Assembly: GCA_030049955.1 (NCBI GenBank)
Contig: JASIJX010000272.1
Coordinates: forward strand, 1-10,441
Length of the DNA stretch: 10,441 nt
Direction of reading: 5' to 3'
Source of the DNA: Acidobacteriaceae bacterium
Lineage (GTDB): Bacteria > Acidobacteriota > Terriglobia > Terriglobales > Acidobacteriaceae
Shown: in pieces, positions 1-6,127 of the stretch
Numbering within the stretch: the first letter of the stretch is position 1
How the letters are laid out: the number at the start of each line of letters is the position of its first letter
Made by a program: the position numbers and the translations under genes
Notes under the pieces: model-generated
The model's input: only the letters and a program-made list of their open reading frames with translations
Databases searched by the model: none
What the model was told of the DNA's origin: nothing

Positions 1-134
1 CGTTCCGGTTCGATGCGCGGATGTTTCGGCAGAACTCGGTGAAAGGAATACGGCTTTGAGCAAACTGCCGCATTTCGTCGGCAGGAAACCGCAGATCCTT
101 CGCTTCGCTCAGGCTGACGAATGAAAGGTATTGC
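1..134. other. Left-edge spacer with unresolved gene ends
   Basis: This stretch lies downstream of the minus-strand phosphoglucomutase. Two short frames touch the window edge and I cannot choose between them. A plus-strand frame enters at base 3 and stops with TGA at 57-59 (ending ...RQNSVKGIRL), which could be the tail of a convergent gene. A minus-strand frame opens with ATG at 74 and runs off the left edge (MRQFAQSRIPFTEF...), which could be the start of a downstream gene. Both use GC-rich third positions to a similar degree. The rest is non-coding and holds a dispersed repeat at 87-118. No convincing terminator was seen. Confidence 0.3.
87..118. repeat. Dispersed intergenic repeat, copy 1 (short form)
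   Basis: The 18 bases AACCGCAGATCCTTCGCT at 87-104 are identical to 9646-9663. Both copies then end in a TCAGGxTGAC segment (109-118 here, 9684-9693 in the other copy). This copy has a short middle, TCGC, where the other has about 20 bases. Repeats of this kind, GATCCTTCGCT...TCAGGATGAC, are familiar between genes in many bacterial genomes including acidobacteria. Function is unknown. Confidence 0.65.
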
Positions 135-1571
135 TCACTTGCCTAACACAAATGCACGCGCCGACTCGAGCAACTTCTGCACCGCTTCCTTCGAGCATGA
201 TTCCGTGTAGATACGCATCAGCGGCTCGGTCCCGCTGGCCCGCAGCAACAGCCAGGTTTCGGCAGCGTTGGGTTTCGATTTTGCTTCGGGGTTGTCGAGA
301 TAGAACTTTACGCCGTCCATCGTATTCATGCAGAGGATGGGCATGCCGGCGAATATGGCATCGCCATGCTTGAGCGCTTTGGCGCGAGTGATGGCAGCGT
401 TCTTCACATCGTCGGGAATGTGCAGGTCGATGCGCCCGTACTGGTGCTCGCCGTATTCAGCCTGCAGGTCGGCGACGAGTTGGCCGAGCGTCTTACCTTC
501 TTCGGCCATCACGTTCGCGAGCAGCAGGGCGTTCAGCAATCCGTCGCGCTCGGGAATGTGGCGCTGAAAGCCGATGCCGCCCGACTCCTCGCCGCCCATC
601 ACGATCTCGCGGTCGAGCATGTAATCGCAGACGAATTTGAAGCCGATGCCATGCTCGATGAGTTCGCGGCCATGCTTTTTGCAAATGCGGTCGAGCATCT
701 TGGTGGTGTTAAAGGCGCGGGTGACTGCGCCGGGCCATCCTTTGCGCCTGAGCGTCCAGCTCAACAGCACCGAGTAGATTTTATGCGGGTCAACGAAGTT
801 GCCATGCTCGTCGGCAGCGCCGATGCGGTCGGCATCTCCGTCCGTGCACAAGCCGGCGTGGCAGCCGTTGGCCACCACGGCTTCGCCCAGCGCGCGAATG
901 TGCGGCTCGATGGGCTCGGGATTGATGCCGGGAAAGAGCGGATCGGGATTGGAGCGGATGGCGACGTTGGCCACGCCCAGCTCCGAGAAGATGGTGGAGA
1001 GAATCGTTCCGCCGGCGCCATACATGGAGTCGATGCAGAACTTCATGCCGGATTTGGCGATGAGGTCGAGGTCGGCGAAACTCTTGATGGCTGCCAGATA
1101 CGGCGGCAGGAAGTCGGTCTCCGTGATGGTCGCGGGTTTTGCTGCGCGCGGCACGGGCTTGCCGAGATAGGTTTCGATCTGCGCAATGATTGAGGGCTTG
1201 CCGGAGCCACCGTAGCTGGCCTTGTACTTTACGCCGTTCCACTGCGCGGGGTTGTGCGATGAGGTGATCATGATTCCGCCGGCAGCGCTGCGGGCGCGCA
1301 CGCCGTAGCTGAGCGCCGGTGTGGGCGTAATGGCGTGGGCCAGCAGGACAGGAATGCCGGTGGCGGCAGCGACCTCAGCGCAGGCGCGTGCGAAGGCCTT
1401 CGATCCGAAACGCGTGTCGTATCCGATGCAAAGACCTTTTGCCGGATCCTCATGCGCGTGGATGTAGGCGGCGATAGCGTCGGCAGCGAGGCGCACATTG
1501 GCGAAGGTAAAGTCGTCGGCAATGACACCGCGCCAGCCGTCGGTGCCAAATTTCACCTGGTATTGAGCCAT
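135..1571 (-). CDS. Phosphoglucomutase/phosphomannomutase family protein
   Basis: A cytosolic enzyme of the alpha-D-phosphohexomutase superfamily that interconverts hexose 1- and 6-phosphates, feeding glycogen, cell-wall or polysaccharide precursors. All four family signatures are visible in the 478-residue product. They are the phosphoserine loop TSSHNP (103-108, active Ser probably 105), the magnesium-binding loop DGDADR (244-249), the sugar-binding loop GEESGG (327-332), and the phosphate-binding loop RASGTEP (444-450) in the C-terminal domain. The N-terminus, KFGTDGWRGVIADDF, is also typical, and the length is complete. I chose ATG at 1571 because a GGAAG lies 9 bases upstream and the family normally begins just before FGTDGWR. 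An in-frame TTG at 1598 would add nine residues. It follows the 1718-2725 gene on the same strand after 146 bases containing a strong hairpin, so co-transcription is doubtful. Whether glucose-, mannose- or glucosamine-phosphate is the substrate cannot be read from sequence alone. Confidence 0.95.
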   Translation of the reverse strand: MAQYQVKFGTDGWRGVIADDFTFANVRLAADAIAAYIHAHEDPAKGLCIGYDTRFGSKAFARACAEVAAATGIPVLLAHAITPTPALSYGVRARSAAGGIMITSSHNPAQWNGVKYKASYGGSGKPSIIAQIETYLGKPVPRAAKPATITETDFLPPYLAAIKSFADLDLIAKSGMKFCIDSMYGAGGTILSTIFSELGVANVAIRSNPDPLFPGINPEPIEPHIRALGEAVVANGCHAGLCTDGDADRIGAADEHGNFVDPHKIYSVLLSWTLRRKGWPGAVTRAFNTTKMLDRICKKHGRELIEHGIGFKFVCDYMLDREIVMGGEESGGIGFQRHIPERDGLLNALLLANVMAEEGKTLGQLVADLQAEYGEHQYGRIDLHIPDDVKNAAITRAKALKHGDAIFAGMPILCMNTMDGVKFYLDNPEAKSKPNAAETWLLLRASGTEPLMRIYTESCSKEAVQKLLESARAFVLGK

Positions 1572-1693
1572 GTCAGGGGTCTTCCGCTCCGTCTTCAAAG
1601 GTCAAGCCTAACAACAGCAGCCACTGCCCGGCTACGGGCGTGAGGTAGCAATCACTTGGATGACGGAAATTGAAATGGCGGGGCGCAGTGAGC

Positions 1694-1717
1694 AGCCGGA
1701 CGAGACTTCGTCCGGCT
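1694..1717 (+). terminator. Perfect 10-bp hairpin beside a stop codon
   Basis: AGCCGGACGA (1694-1703) pairs perfectly with TCGTCCGGCT (1708-1717) around a GACT loop. It abuts the TAA stop (1718-1720) of the minus-strand gene. The T-rich tail TTTATTTT (1717-1724) lies on the plus-strand side, so as an intrinsic terminator it reads best in the plus direction. In the minus direction the stem is followed by GCTCACTGCG with no U tract. It may still act as a 3' mRNA-stabilising or processing hairpin for the 1718-2725 gene. Confidence 0.55.
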
Positions 1718-2725
1718 TTATTTTGAAGGTTCCTCTTGCTTCTGCTCTTCCTCTTGCTGCTTCTGCTCCTTGTAGCGCTCGGCTGCCTGTGCGTCGAGAC
1801 CGTGCGTCGGATCCTGGTGTAGAAACTTGCGGGAGAGGTCAGGCCAGAACTCCTGGAAGATCGAGCCAATGCCACCTTCTGCGGTGACGATCATACCGTT
1901 GGTGATGGTCTGCCCCCAACCTGAGTTTTGCGACGGGTAGTAGAGATTGGAGATGCCGCCGGCGATGATGTTGCCGCCGACGTTCGAATAGTTAGGCTCC
2001 CATTTACCGGTGTTGTCGTGCTTGCAGATCACGTTGGTGGCAAGCGCGTAGAGCATCCGATGGCGGATGGTGCCGTGGCCAAGGCGGAAGTAGCGCGGGT
2101 CCTGGTGCAATATGGATGGCAGTATGCCATTGCCGATCATATCGCCGTTGAAGGCGTCGAGATAAGCCGCACCGGAGCGCTTGAAGTAGCCCTCAGCGCC
2201 CCAGCCGAAGCCGGGGTTCTGATTGAGCGCCTCGTGATAGCCGGCCACCAGGAAAGCCGACGCGAATGTGAATGGGTCAATCGACGACCGGAAGGCGAGT
2301 CGCATCTTCTGCGCCGCGGTCAGGCTGACCGCGTTGCTGACGTAGGTAGTGTTGAAGGCGGGCACAACGCCGAGGACTCGCTGTTGCTCCTGCTGCTTGA
2401 GCTGCTGCTCGGCCTTTTGGTGCTGGTTTTCTTGCCCGGAGGGCGGCTGCTGCTGGCTTGTGCCAGAGGGCTGCGAACTCGACGAGCTGCTCTGTCCGGC
2501 GGCCGGCGCGGGCGCAGGATCCTGCGCGGGTTCAGCATCCGCAATCTGTACGGACTGCGCCGGCGCGGCATCGGCCTGGGGCGTGGGTGCGTCGGGGATG
2601 GCGGCAACAGCCGCATCCGGCTGCGATGGCTGAGCCGGTTGCTGCGCGGACGCAAACGCTGCCGCAACAGCCAGCGCCAGAGCTGCTGCGATCGTAATTC
2701 GAGTCGTGCGTAGATCTACTTGCAT
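1718..2725 (-). CDS. Secreted acidobacterial protein with Q/P/S-rich linker
   Basis: Function unknown. The 335-residue product starts with a Sec signal peptide: a hydrophobic run at residues 9-25 and likely cleavage after ASA (27). Residues 28-115 are a low-complexity linker rich in Ala, Pro, Gln and Ser, including a six-Ser run. A conserved domain covers about 116-306, with marks VLGVVPAFN (117-125), FRSSID (145-150), ILPSILHQDPRYF (201-213), ISNLYYPSQ (258-266) and FQEFWPDL (290-297). The tail (317-335) is Gln/Glu/Lys-rich and charged. I associate this motif pattern with periplasmic or outer-membrane proteins common in acidobacteria and often present in several copies. A decayed relative lies directly upstream (2781-3307). 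The start is ATG at 2725 with a weak GGTG ribosome-binding site. A 10-bp hairpin follows the stop codon. An envelope location is inferred from the signal peptide only. Confidence 0.8.
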   Translation of the reverse strand: MQVDLRTTRITIAAALALAVAAAFASAQQPAQPSQPDAAVAAIPDAPTPQADAAPAQSVQIADAEPAQDPAPAPAAGQSSSSSSQPSGTSQQQPPSGQENQHQKAEQQLKQQEQQRVLGVVPAFNTTYVSNAVSLTAAQKMRLAFRSSIDPFTFASAFLVAGYHEALNQNPGFGWGAEGYFKRSGAAYLDAFNGDMIGNGILPSILHQDPRYFRLGHGTIRHRMLYALATNVICKHDNTGKWEPNYSNVGGNIIAGGISNLYYPSQNSGWGQTITNGMIVTAEGGIGSIFQEFWPDLSRKFLHQDPTHGLDAQAAERYKEQKQQEEEQKQEEPSK

Positions 2726-2780
2726 GCTTTCACCAAAAAGGGATTGGATGACCGGGACGATGAGACTATGAGCTTATGAA

Positions 2781-3307
2781 TCAATGACGCCGGTATACCG
2801 CGCAGGCATAATTCTGCGCGAAGGCTCCGGCGGTTTGCGTCTGGCTCGGGTGATACGTGAGCGAGATTGCGGTGGAATTGCTGCGGCCGGGAATCTCCGA
2901 GACGTTAAAAGTGTTTTTGCCGCTATAGCCGGGCGCGATGAGCACGCGAGTGGCGGCGCAGATGCCGCGGTTCATGATGCCCCCCTCGCCCTTGAAGTAG
3001 TAGCGCTCACCCTCGTGCAGCACTGTCGGCAGCACCCAGGTGACCCAGTTGTTCCCATCAGTTTTGTCAACGAACCCCAGCTATAAGCCCAGAAACCCGG
3101 AACTCGCTTGCTAAGTTGCGGATGGCCGTTCGACCCCTCGGGCGGCAACGATGTAATGCCGACGAAAACAACCGACGAATTATCGAAGCTGCTCCGGGAG
3201 GTGAATTTGAAGGCCCGCCGCGTCGCGAGTGGTGGCTGAAGCACGCCTGAACTCACGGCGCGGCAGTTCGGCATCATTGCTTTAAAAGAGAGAAAAGAAA
3301 AACGCAT
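2781..3307 (-). pseudogene. Frameshifted, truncated paralogue of the 1718-2725 gene
   Basis: Two minus-strand frames together match the conserved domain of the neighbouring secreted protein. The first (from about 3307) contains MMPNCRAVSSG, matching VVPAFNTTYVS, then KFTSRSSFD, matching RLAFRSSID, and reaches VPGFWAYSWG. The second continues with FVDKTDGNNWV, VLPTVLHEGERYYF (matching ILPSILHQDPRYF), a GxGG turn, FNVSEI and ISLTYHPSQ (matching ISNLYYPSQ), then stops at 2781. One lost base in the GGGG run near 3075-3082 explains the shift; read without correction, the second frame has a TAG just upstream of its LGFVDK. Missing are the signal peptide, the linker and the C-terminal segment holding the EFWPD motif. 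No ribosome-binding site or plausible start serves the second half. Either frame alone could be miscalled as a small hypothetical gene (2781-3035 from GTG, or 2972-3307). A sequencing error would fix the shift but not the missing ends. Confidence 0.7.
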
Positions 3308-3632
3308 TCATCCACCACTGGTGCAGTATTCAATGCCGTTTCGCGTTTTCAGGGAAACGGACGGAAAACTCAAAAAACTCTCTACTCAAAAAACTCTTTT
3401 TCGGCCGAGCGTCTCTAAACGGATTCCTCCGGCGCATTGCAGCGGTGGCAAGCATCCGGATGATCTACCGCGTGATCTGGCGCCATTGCCGACGCATTGC
3501 TTACTGATTAGACGTGATTTCCTGTTCCGCAGACGCAAAACTACGCCTTCTTCCCCCTGCTGGACGCATTCCGGGTATCCAGATCCCGGAACGGGACCAG
3601 TAACTACCCTGAAATGCATGTGTTAAAGGCCG
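3308..3632. other. Gene-poor gap between RNB gene and pseudogene
   Basis: I see no supportable gene here. Short frames exist on both strands (plus 3321-3626, minus 3386-3619), but their products are Arg/Ser/Pro-rich without recognisable motifs, signal peptides or ribosome-binding sites. The stretch holds a 14-base tandem repeat (3368-3397), the perfect palindrome CATCCGGATG (3453-3462), and an inverted repeat TCCGGG...CCCGGA (3570-3590) that lacks a U tract. It may contain decayed 5' sequence of the pseudogene, but nothing alignable was seen. Confidence 0.5.
3368..3397. repeat. Short tandem repeat, 16-base period
   Basis: ACTCAAAAAACTCT occurs at 3368-3381 and again at 3384-3397, separated by CT. 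On the minus strand this gives two U-rich runs (GTTTTTTGAG) downstream of the RNB gene. There is no adjoining GC-rich stem, so I do not call it a terminator. Confidence 0.6.
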
Positions 3633-5099
3633 TCACACGGCGAAATCGATGTAGCCGTGCTGGGGGTCGGTGGACACCAGCTTCACGGTGATCCGGTCGC
3701 CCACGTCCAGCCCTTTGCCACCCCGTACCAGCATGCCCTCCACCTGCGGCCCGAGCGCGCGCACAAATACGCCGTGTTGCGTGGCGCCGGTGACGATGGC
3801 CTGATAGCTCTGACCGATGTGGGCTCCAAGCACTACCGCCGCAATGCGCTTCTGCATTTCCCGCTCCACCTTGCGCGCAGCGTCTTCCATCTGCGTGCAG
3901 CGCTGGGCGATTGCATCGAGCTGAGCTTCCGAATAGGACTGCGGGTGACCAGCGAACAGCGCCTTGAGCAGCCGCTGCGTAACCATGTCAGGAAAGCGCC
4001 GGTTCGGCGCGGTGGAGTGTGTGTAGTCGTCAACAGCCAGGCCAAAGTGACCGGGCCCGCGCTCATTTGGCTTGACCAGCACATACTCGCCGGGGCCCAT
4101 CAGCTTGACCACGGCCAGCGAGAGATCGGGGAAACGATCCGGATCTTTTTGCCGCTGCGCCAGCAGAAAATTGTTGAGTTGCTTGGAGTCCGGCTCGGCC
4201 GGCAGCGTTGCGCCGAGTCCGCTCGCCAGTTCCACGATACGATCCCAGCGTTTGGGCGTGCGCACTACGCGACGGATGGAGGCGACGCCGGCATCGCCGA
4301 GGGTGCGGGCGATGACGCCATTGGCCGCGACCATGAACTCTTCGATGAGCGACGTGGCGCGGTTCTTCTCGAGCTTTGCAATCTGGACTACGTGGTTGCC
4401 CTGCAGCACAGGCCGCGTCTCGACAGTTTCGAGATCGAGCGCGCCGTGCTGAAAGCGGCTGCCCACCATGCGCCGGGCTGCGGTGTCCTGCAGTTTGAGC
4501 TGCGCGGCCAGTTCGGCGCTGGCAGCGACTTTGGACGGTGCTTCGCCGCGGCCCTCCAGCCACGCGCCTATGCTGTTGTACGCGAGCTGCGCCTTGTTGC
4601 ACACGATCGCACGATAGGCTTTGCCTTCGCTCGCCGTGCCGTCGGCGTCGACGCAGATCTCGATGACGATGGCGGCGCGGTCTTCGTTCTCGTTCAGCGA
4701 TGTGACGCCTTCCGAGAGCTCCACCGGCAGCATGGGAAAGACCTTGATGCCCGTGTATACCGATGTGGTTTCACTCTGCGCGTGCGCATCGATCACCGTT
4801 CCCTTGCGCACGCGCGCATCCACGTCAGCCACGCCAACGAGCACGCGGATACGGCCATCGGGGAGTTGCTCCGCCCACTCGATCTGGTCAAGGTCTTTGG
4901 AGGTGTCGTTATCGATGGAGGACCAGAGGAGACTGCGGAGATCGCGGATATCCGCTGAAGGCTCGACCGCCGGCTGCGCGACGATTTCGGCCAGTTGCGT
5001 GTCAGTTCCCTGGGGAAAATCGGGTTGGAAGCCGTTCTCGATCATAGCCGCGTGCGCCGCGGCGATCAGGTTGAAGTGCACGAGATGAGTGGCATGCAT
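3633..5099 (-). CDS. RNB-domain ribonuclease (RNase II/R family) with S1-like C-terminus
   Basis: A predicted cytosolic 3'-5' exoribonuclease that degrades RNA processively. In the 488-residue product the RNB core starts with SSIDNDTSKDLDQIE (60-74). Asp63, Asp69 and Asp71 match the spacing of the metal-binding aspartates of E. coli RNase II; the next residue, a fourth Asp in that enzyme, is Gln72 here. LIEEFMVAAN (251-260) and YTHSTAPNRRFPDM (359-372) match the family helix and the C-terminal RNB signature. Residues from about 426 to 488 (GQSYQAIVTG...HGVFV...LDVGDRITVKLV) look like an S1 RNA-binding barrel. The N-terminus is only about 55 residues, too short for the two cold-shock domains of RNase II/R, so this resembles the compact Deinococcus-type RNB enzymes. 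The start is ATG at 5099, with AAGGAG about 12 bases upstream, slightly far. It appears to be a single-gene unit. Confidence 0.92.
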   Translation of the reverse strand: MHATHLVHFNLIAAAHAAMIENGFQPDFPQGTDTQLAEIVAQPAVEPSADIRDLRSLLWSSIDNDTSKDLDQIEWAEQLPDGRIRVLVGVADVDARVRKGTVIDAHAQSETTSVYTGIKVFPMLPVELSEGVTSLNENEDRAAIVIEICVDADGTASEGKAYRAIVCNKAQLAYNSIGAWLEGRGEAPSKVAASAELAAQLKLQDTAARRMVGSRFQHGALDLETVETRPVLQGNHVVQIAKLEKNRATSLIEEFMVAANGVIARTLGDAGVASIRRVVRTPKRWDRIVELASGLGATLPAEPDSKQLNNFLLAQRQKDPDRFPDLSLAVVKLMGPGEYVLVKPNERGPGHFGLAVDDYTHSTAPNRRFPDMVTQRLLKALFAGHPQSYSEAQLDAIAQRCTQMEDAARKVEREMQKRIAAVVLGAHIGQSYQAIVTGATQHGVFVRALGPQVEGMLVRGGKGLDVGDRITVKLVSTDPQHGYIDFAV

Positions 5100-5500
5100 G
5101 AAAGCGGGCTGCTCCTTAATACAACTGGACGCAAGTTGACGGAACAGGTCAGGCTACCATGCGGGGCTGGGGATTCTGCGAGGCGCGTTCGACAACAACT
5201 GCCAGCTCAGGCCTGGTTGGAGTGCGCATTGACCCCACATGCGGCGCCGGATGTGCGCGGCAATCGCCAGCGCGCAGGCAAAGGAGATTCTGGCTCGACA
5301 AAGCATTCGAGTACTGCGGGTGGTAACCGATAAGCTATTACCCGCCTCGGGACCGCGCACCACCCAAAAAGCAGCCGGCCGCCGATTCCCTGTCCGGAAC
5401 ACTCCCGAGGCAAGCCTTTTTGCTCGCTTCCGGACCGCTCCAGCGGTCCAAGAGCTATGATTTACTTAATATCTTCCTGTTCCGTGGGGAGTACGTGTCT
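5100..5500. other. Divergent spacer with inverted repeats
   Basis: This spacer lies between the divergent RNB and NTF2-like genes and must carry both promoters. I see no supportable gene. It contains three inverted repeats toward the plus-strand gene: GCGGGTGGTAA/TTACCCGC (5316-5345, with a bulge), GCCTCGGG (5344-5351) with CCCGAGGC (5404-5411), and GGACCGCT/AGCGGTCC (5432-5449). A TATGAT at 5456-5461 resembles a -10 box but has no good -35 at 17 bases. On the RNB side, AAGGAG at about 5112-5117 (minus strand) is the likely ribosome-binding site. Confidence 0.5.
5432..5449 (+). promoter_or_regulatory. Perfect 8-bp inverted repeat upstream of NTF2-like gene
   Basis: GGACCGCT (5432-5439) and AGCGGTCC (5442-5449) are perfect inverted arms two bases apart, 51 bases before the ATG at 5501. 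The symmetry suits an operator for a dimeric regulator overlapping the putative -35 region (-10-like TATGAT at 5456-5461). It could also be an mRNA leader hairpin. No regulator is known from the sequence. Confidence 0.35.
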
Positions 5501-6079
5501 ATGAATCGTTTTTTTGTCTCTGTTGCTGTAATTGCTCTCTCCATCTGCGCTTGGGCGCAAGATCCCTCCCGGAGCCCGGCCGCTGCGACGCCGACACCGG
5601 GCGTGACCACGACCACCAGCCCCGAAGTGCAACAGTTCCAGAAGATCGAAGATGCCTGGTCGAACGCTGTGAATCAGCACGACCAGTATGGGCTTGAAAA
5701 CGTGCTGTCGCCGCTGTTCGTTGACGTGGCGGCAAACGGCGATATTACCACTCGTAACCAGCAGGTGGTGCAGGTCATTTCCGGCCAGGACAAGTGGCTG
5801 TGGCTCGCCCAGAAGGTGATTACGGTGCGCATGCTGGGCGATATCGCCGTGGCCAACGGCACCTACACACTGCGCCACAAGACCGGAGCGCAGCCGGTGG
5901 ACGAAAAGGGCGTGTTCACTCACGTCTTCGAGCGGACCCACGGCGGCTGGATGTGCATCAACTCGCAGCGCACCTCGGTCCTCCGCGATGAAACCAACGG
6001 CAAGCAGAAAAAGTCTTCGGCCACCGACGAGCCGTTCCATTTTCCGTTGTTCTCGCACAGTGACAAAAACGCGCAGTAG
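5501..6079 (+). CDS. Secreted NTF2-like / DUF4440-type protein
   Basis: The 192-residue product has a clear Sec signal peptide: MNR, then a hydrophobic stretch at 4-17, with likely cleavage after AWA (19). A short Pro/Thr linker (20-40) follows. Residues 41-160 have the pattern of a small cone-shaped NTF2-like fold. There is an opening helix QKIEDAWSNAVNQHD, then LSPLFVDVAANGDITT, the strand VRMLGDIAVANGTYTL, and the closing pair THVFERTHGGWMCINSQRT. This matches the DUF4440/SnoaL-like pattern, whose members bind small ligands or act as minor enzymes. No catalytic residues can be assigned. The C-terminus (165-192) is polar. ATG 5501 is chosen because GGGGAG lies at 5486-5491, nine bases upstream, and the signal peptide starts there; an in-frame ATG at 5420 would put 27 non-signal residues in front. 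It converges on the TonB receptor gene with 48 bases between stops. Confidence 0.85.
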   Translation: MNRFFVSVAVIALSICAWAQDPSRSPAAATPTPGVTTTTSPEVQQFQKIEDAWSNAVNQHDQYGLENVLSPLFVDVAANGDITTRNQQVVQVISGQDKWLWLAQKVITVRMLGDIAVANGTYTLRHKTGAQPVDEKGVFTHVFERTHGGWMCINSQRTSVLRDETNGKQKKSSATDEPFHFPLFSHSDKNAQ

Positions 6080-6127
6080 AAAGCTCTTTGGCACGAATTC
6101 AGAAGGCACAGATTCAAAAAACTCAAC

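Noticed and set aside
1..20. GGTTCGAT near the left edge as a tRNA T-loop
   Set aside because: The flanking bases do not form a T-arm, and no acceptor or anticodon arm can be placed in the visible sequence.
366..1193. 275-codon plus-strand frame opposite the phosphoglucomutase gene
   Set aside because: Antisense to all the catalytic motifs of the enzyme; no ribosome-binding site or family pattern.
1928..2713. Plus-strand frame with a Leu-rich stretch that looks like a membrane segment
   Set aside because: The Leu run is the reverse complement of the Gln-rich linker of the minus-strand protein, so it is an artefact.
3570..3590. Inverted repeat TCCGGG...CCCGGA as a terminator of the RNB gene
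   Set aside because: No U tract on the minus-strand side, and the bases that follow are GC-rich.
3321..3626. Small frames on both strands in the gap left of the RNB gene
   Set aside because: Arg/Ser/Pro-rich products, no motifs, no ribosome-binding sites, and low-complexity repeats inside.
3657..4958. 433-codon plus-strand frame opposite the RNB gene
   Set aside because: The opposite strand carries unmistakable RNB and S1 motifs. The plus-strand product has no recognisable motifs and mirrors the codon bias of a GC-rich gene.
5456..5461. TATGAT as a -10 box for the NTF2-like gene
   Set aside because: No acceptable -35 hexamer at 16-18 bases; kept only as a remark in the spacer entry.
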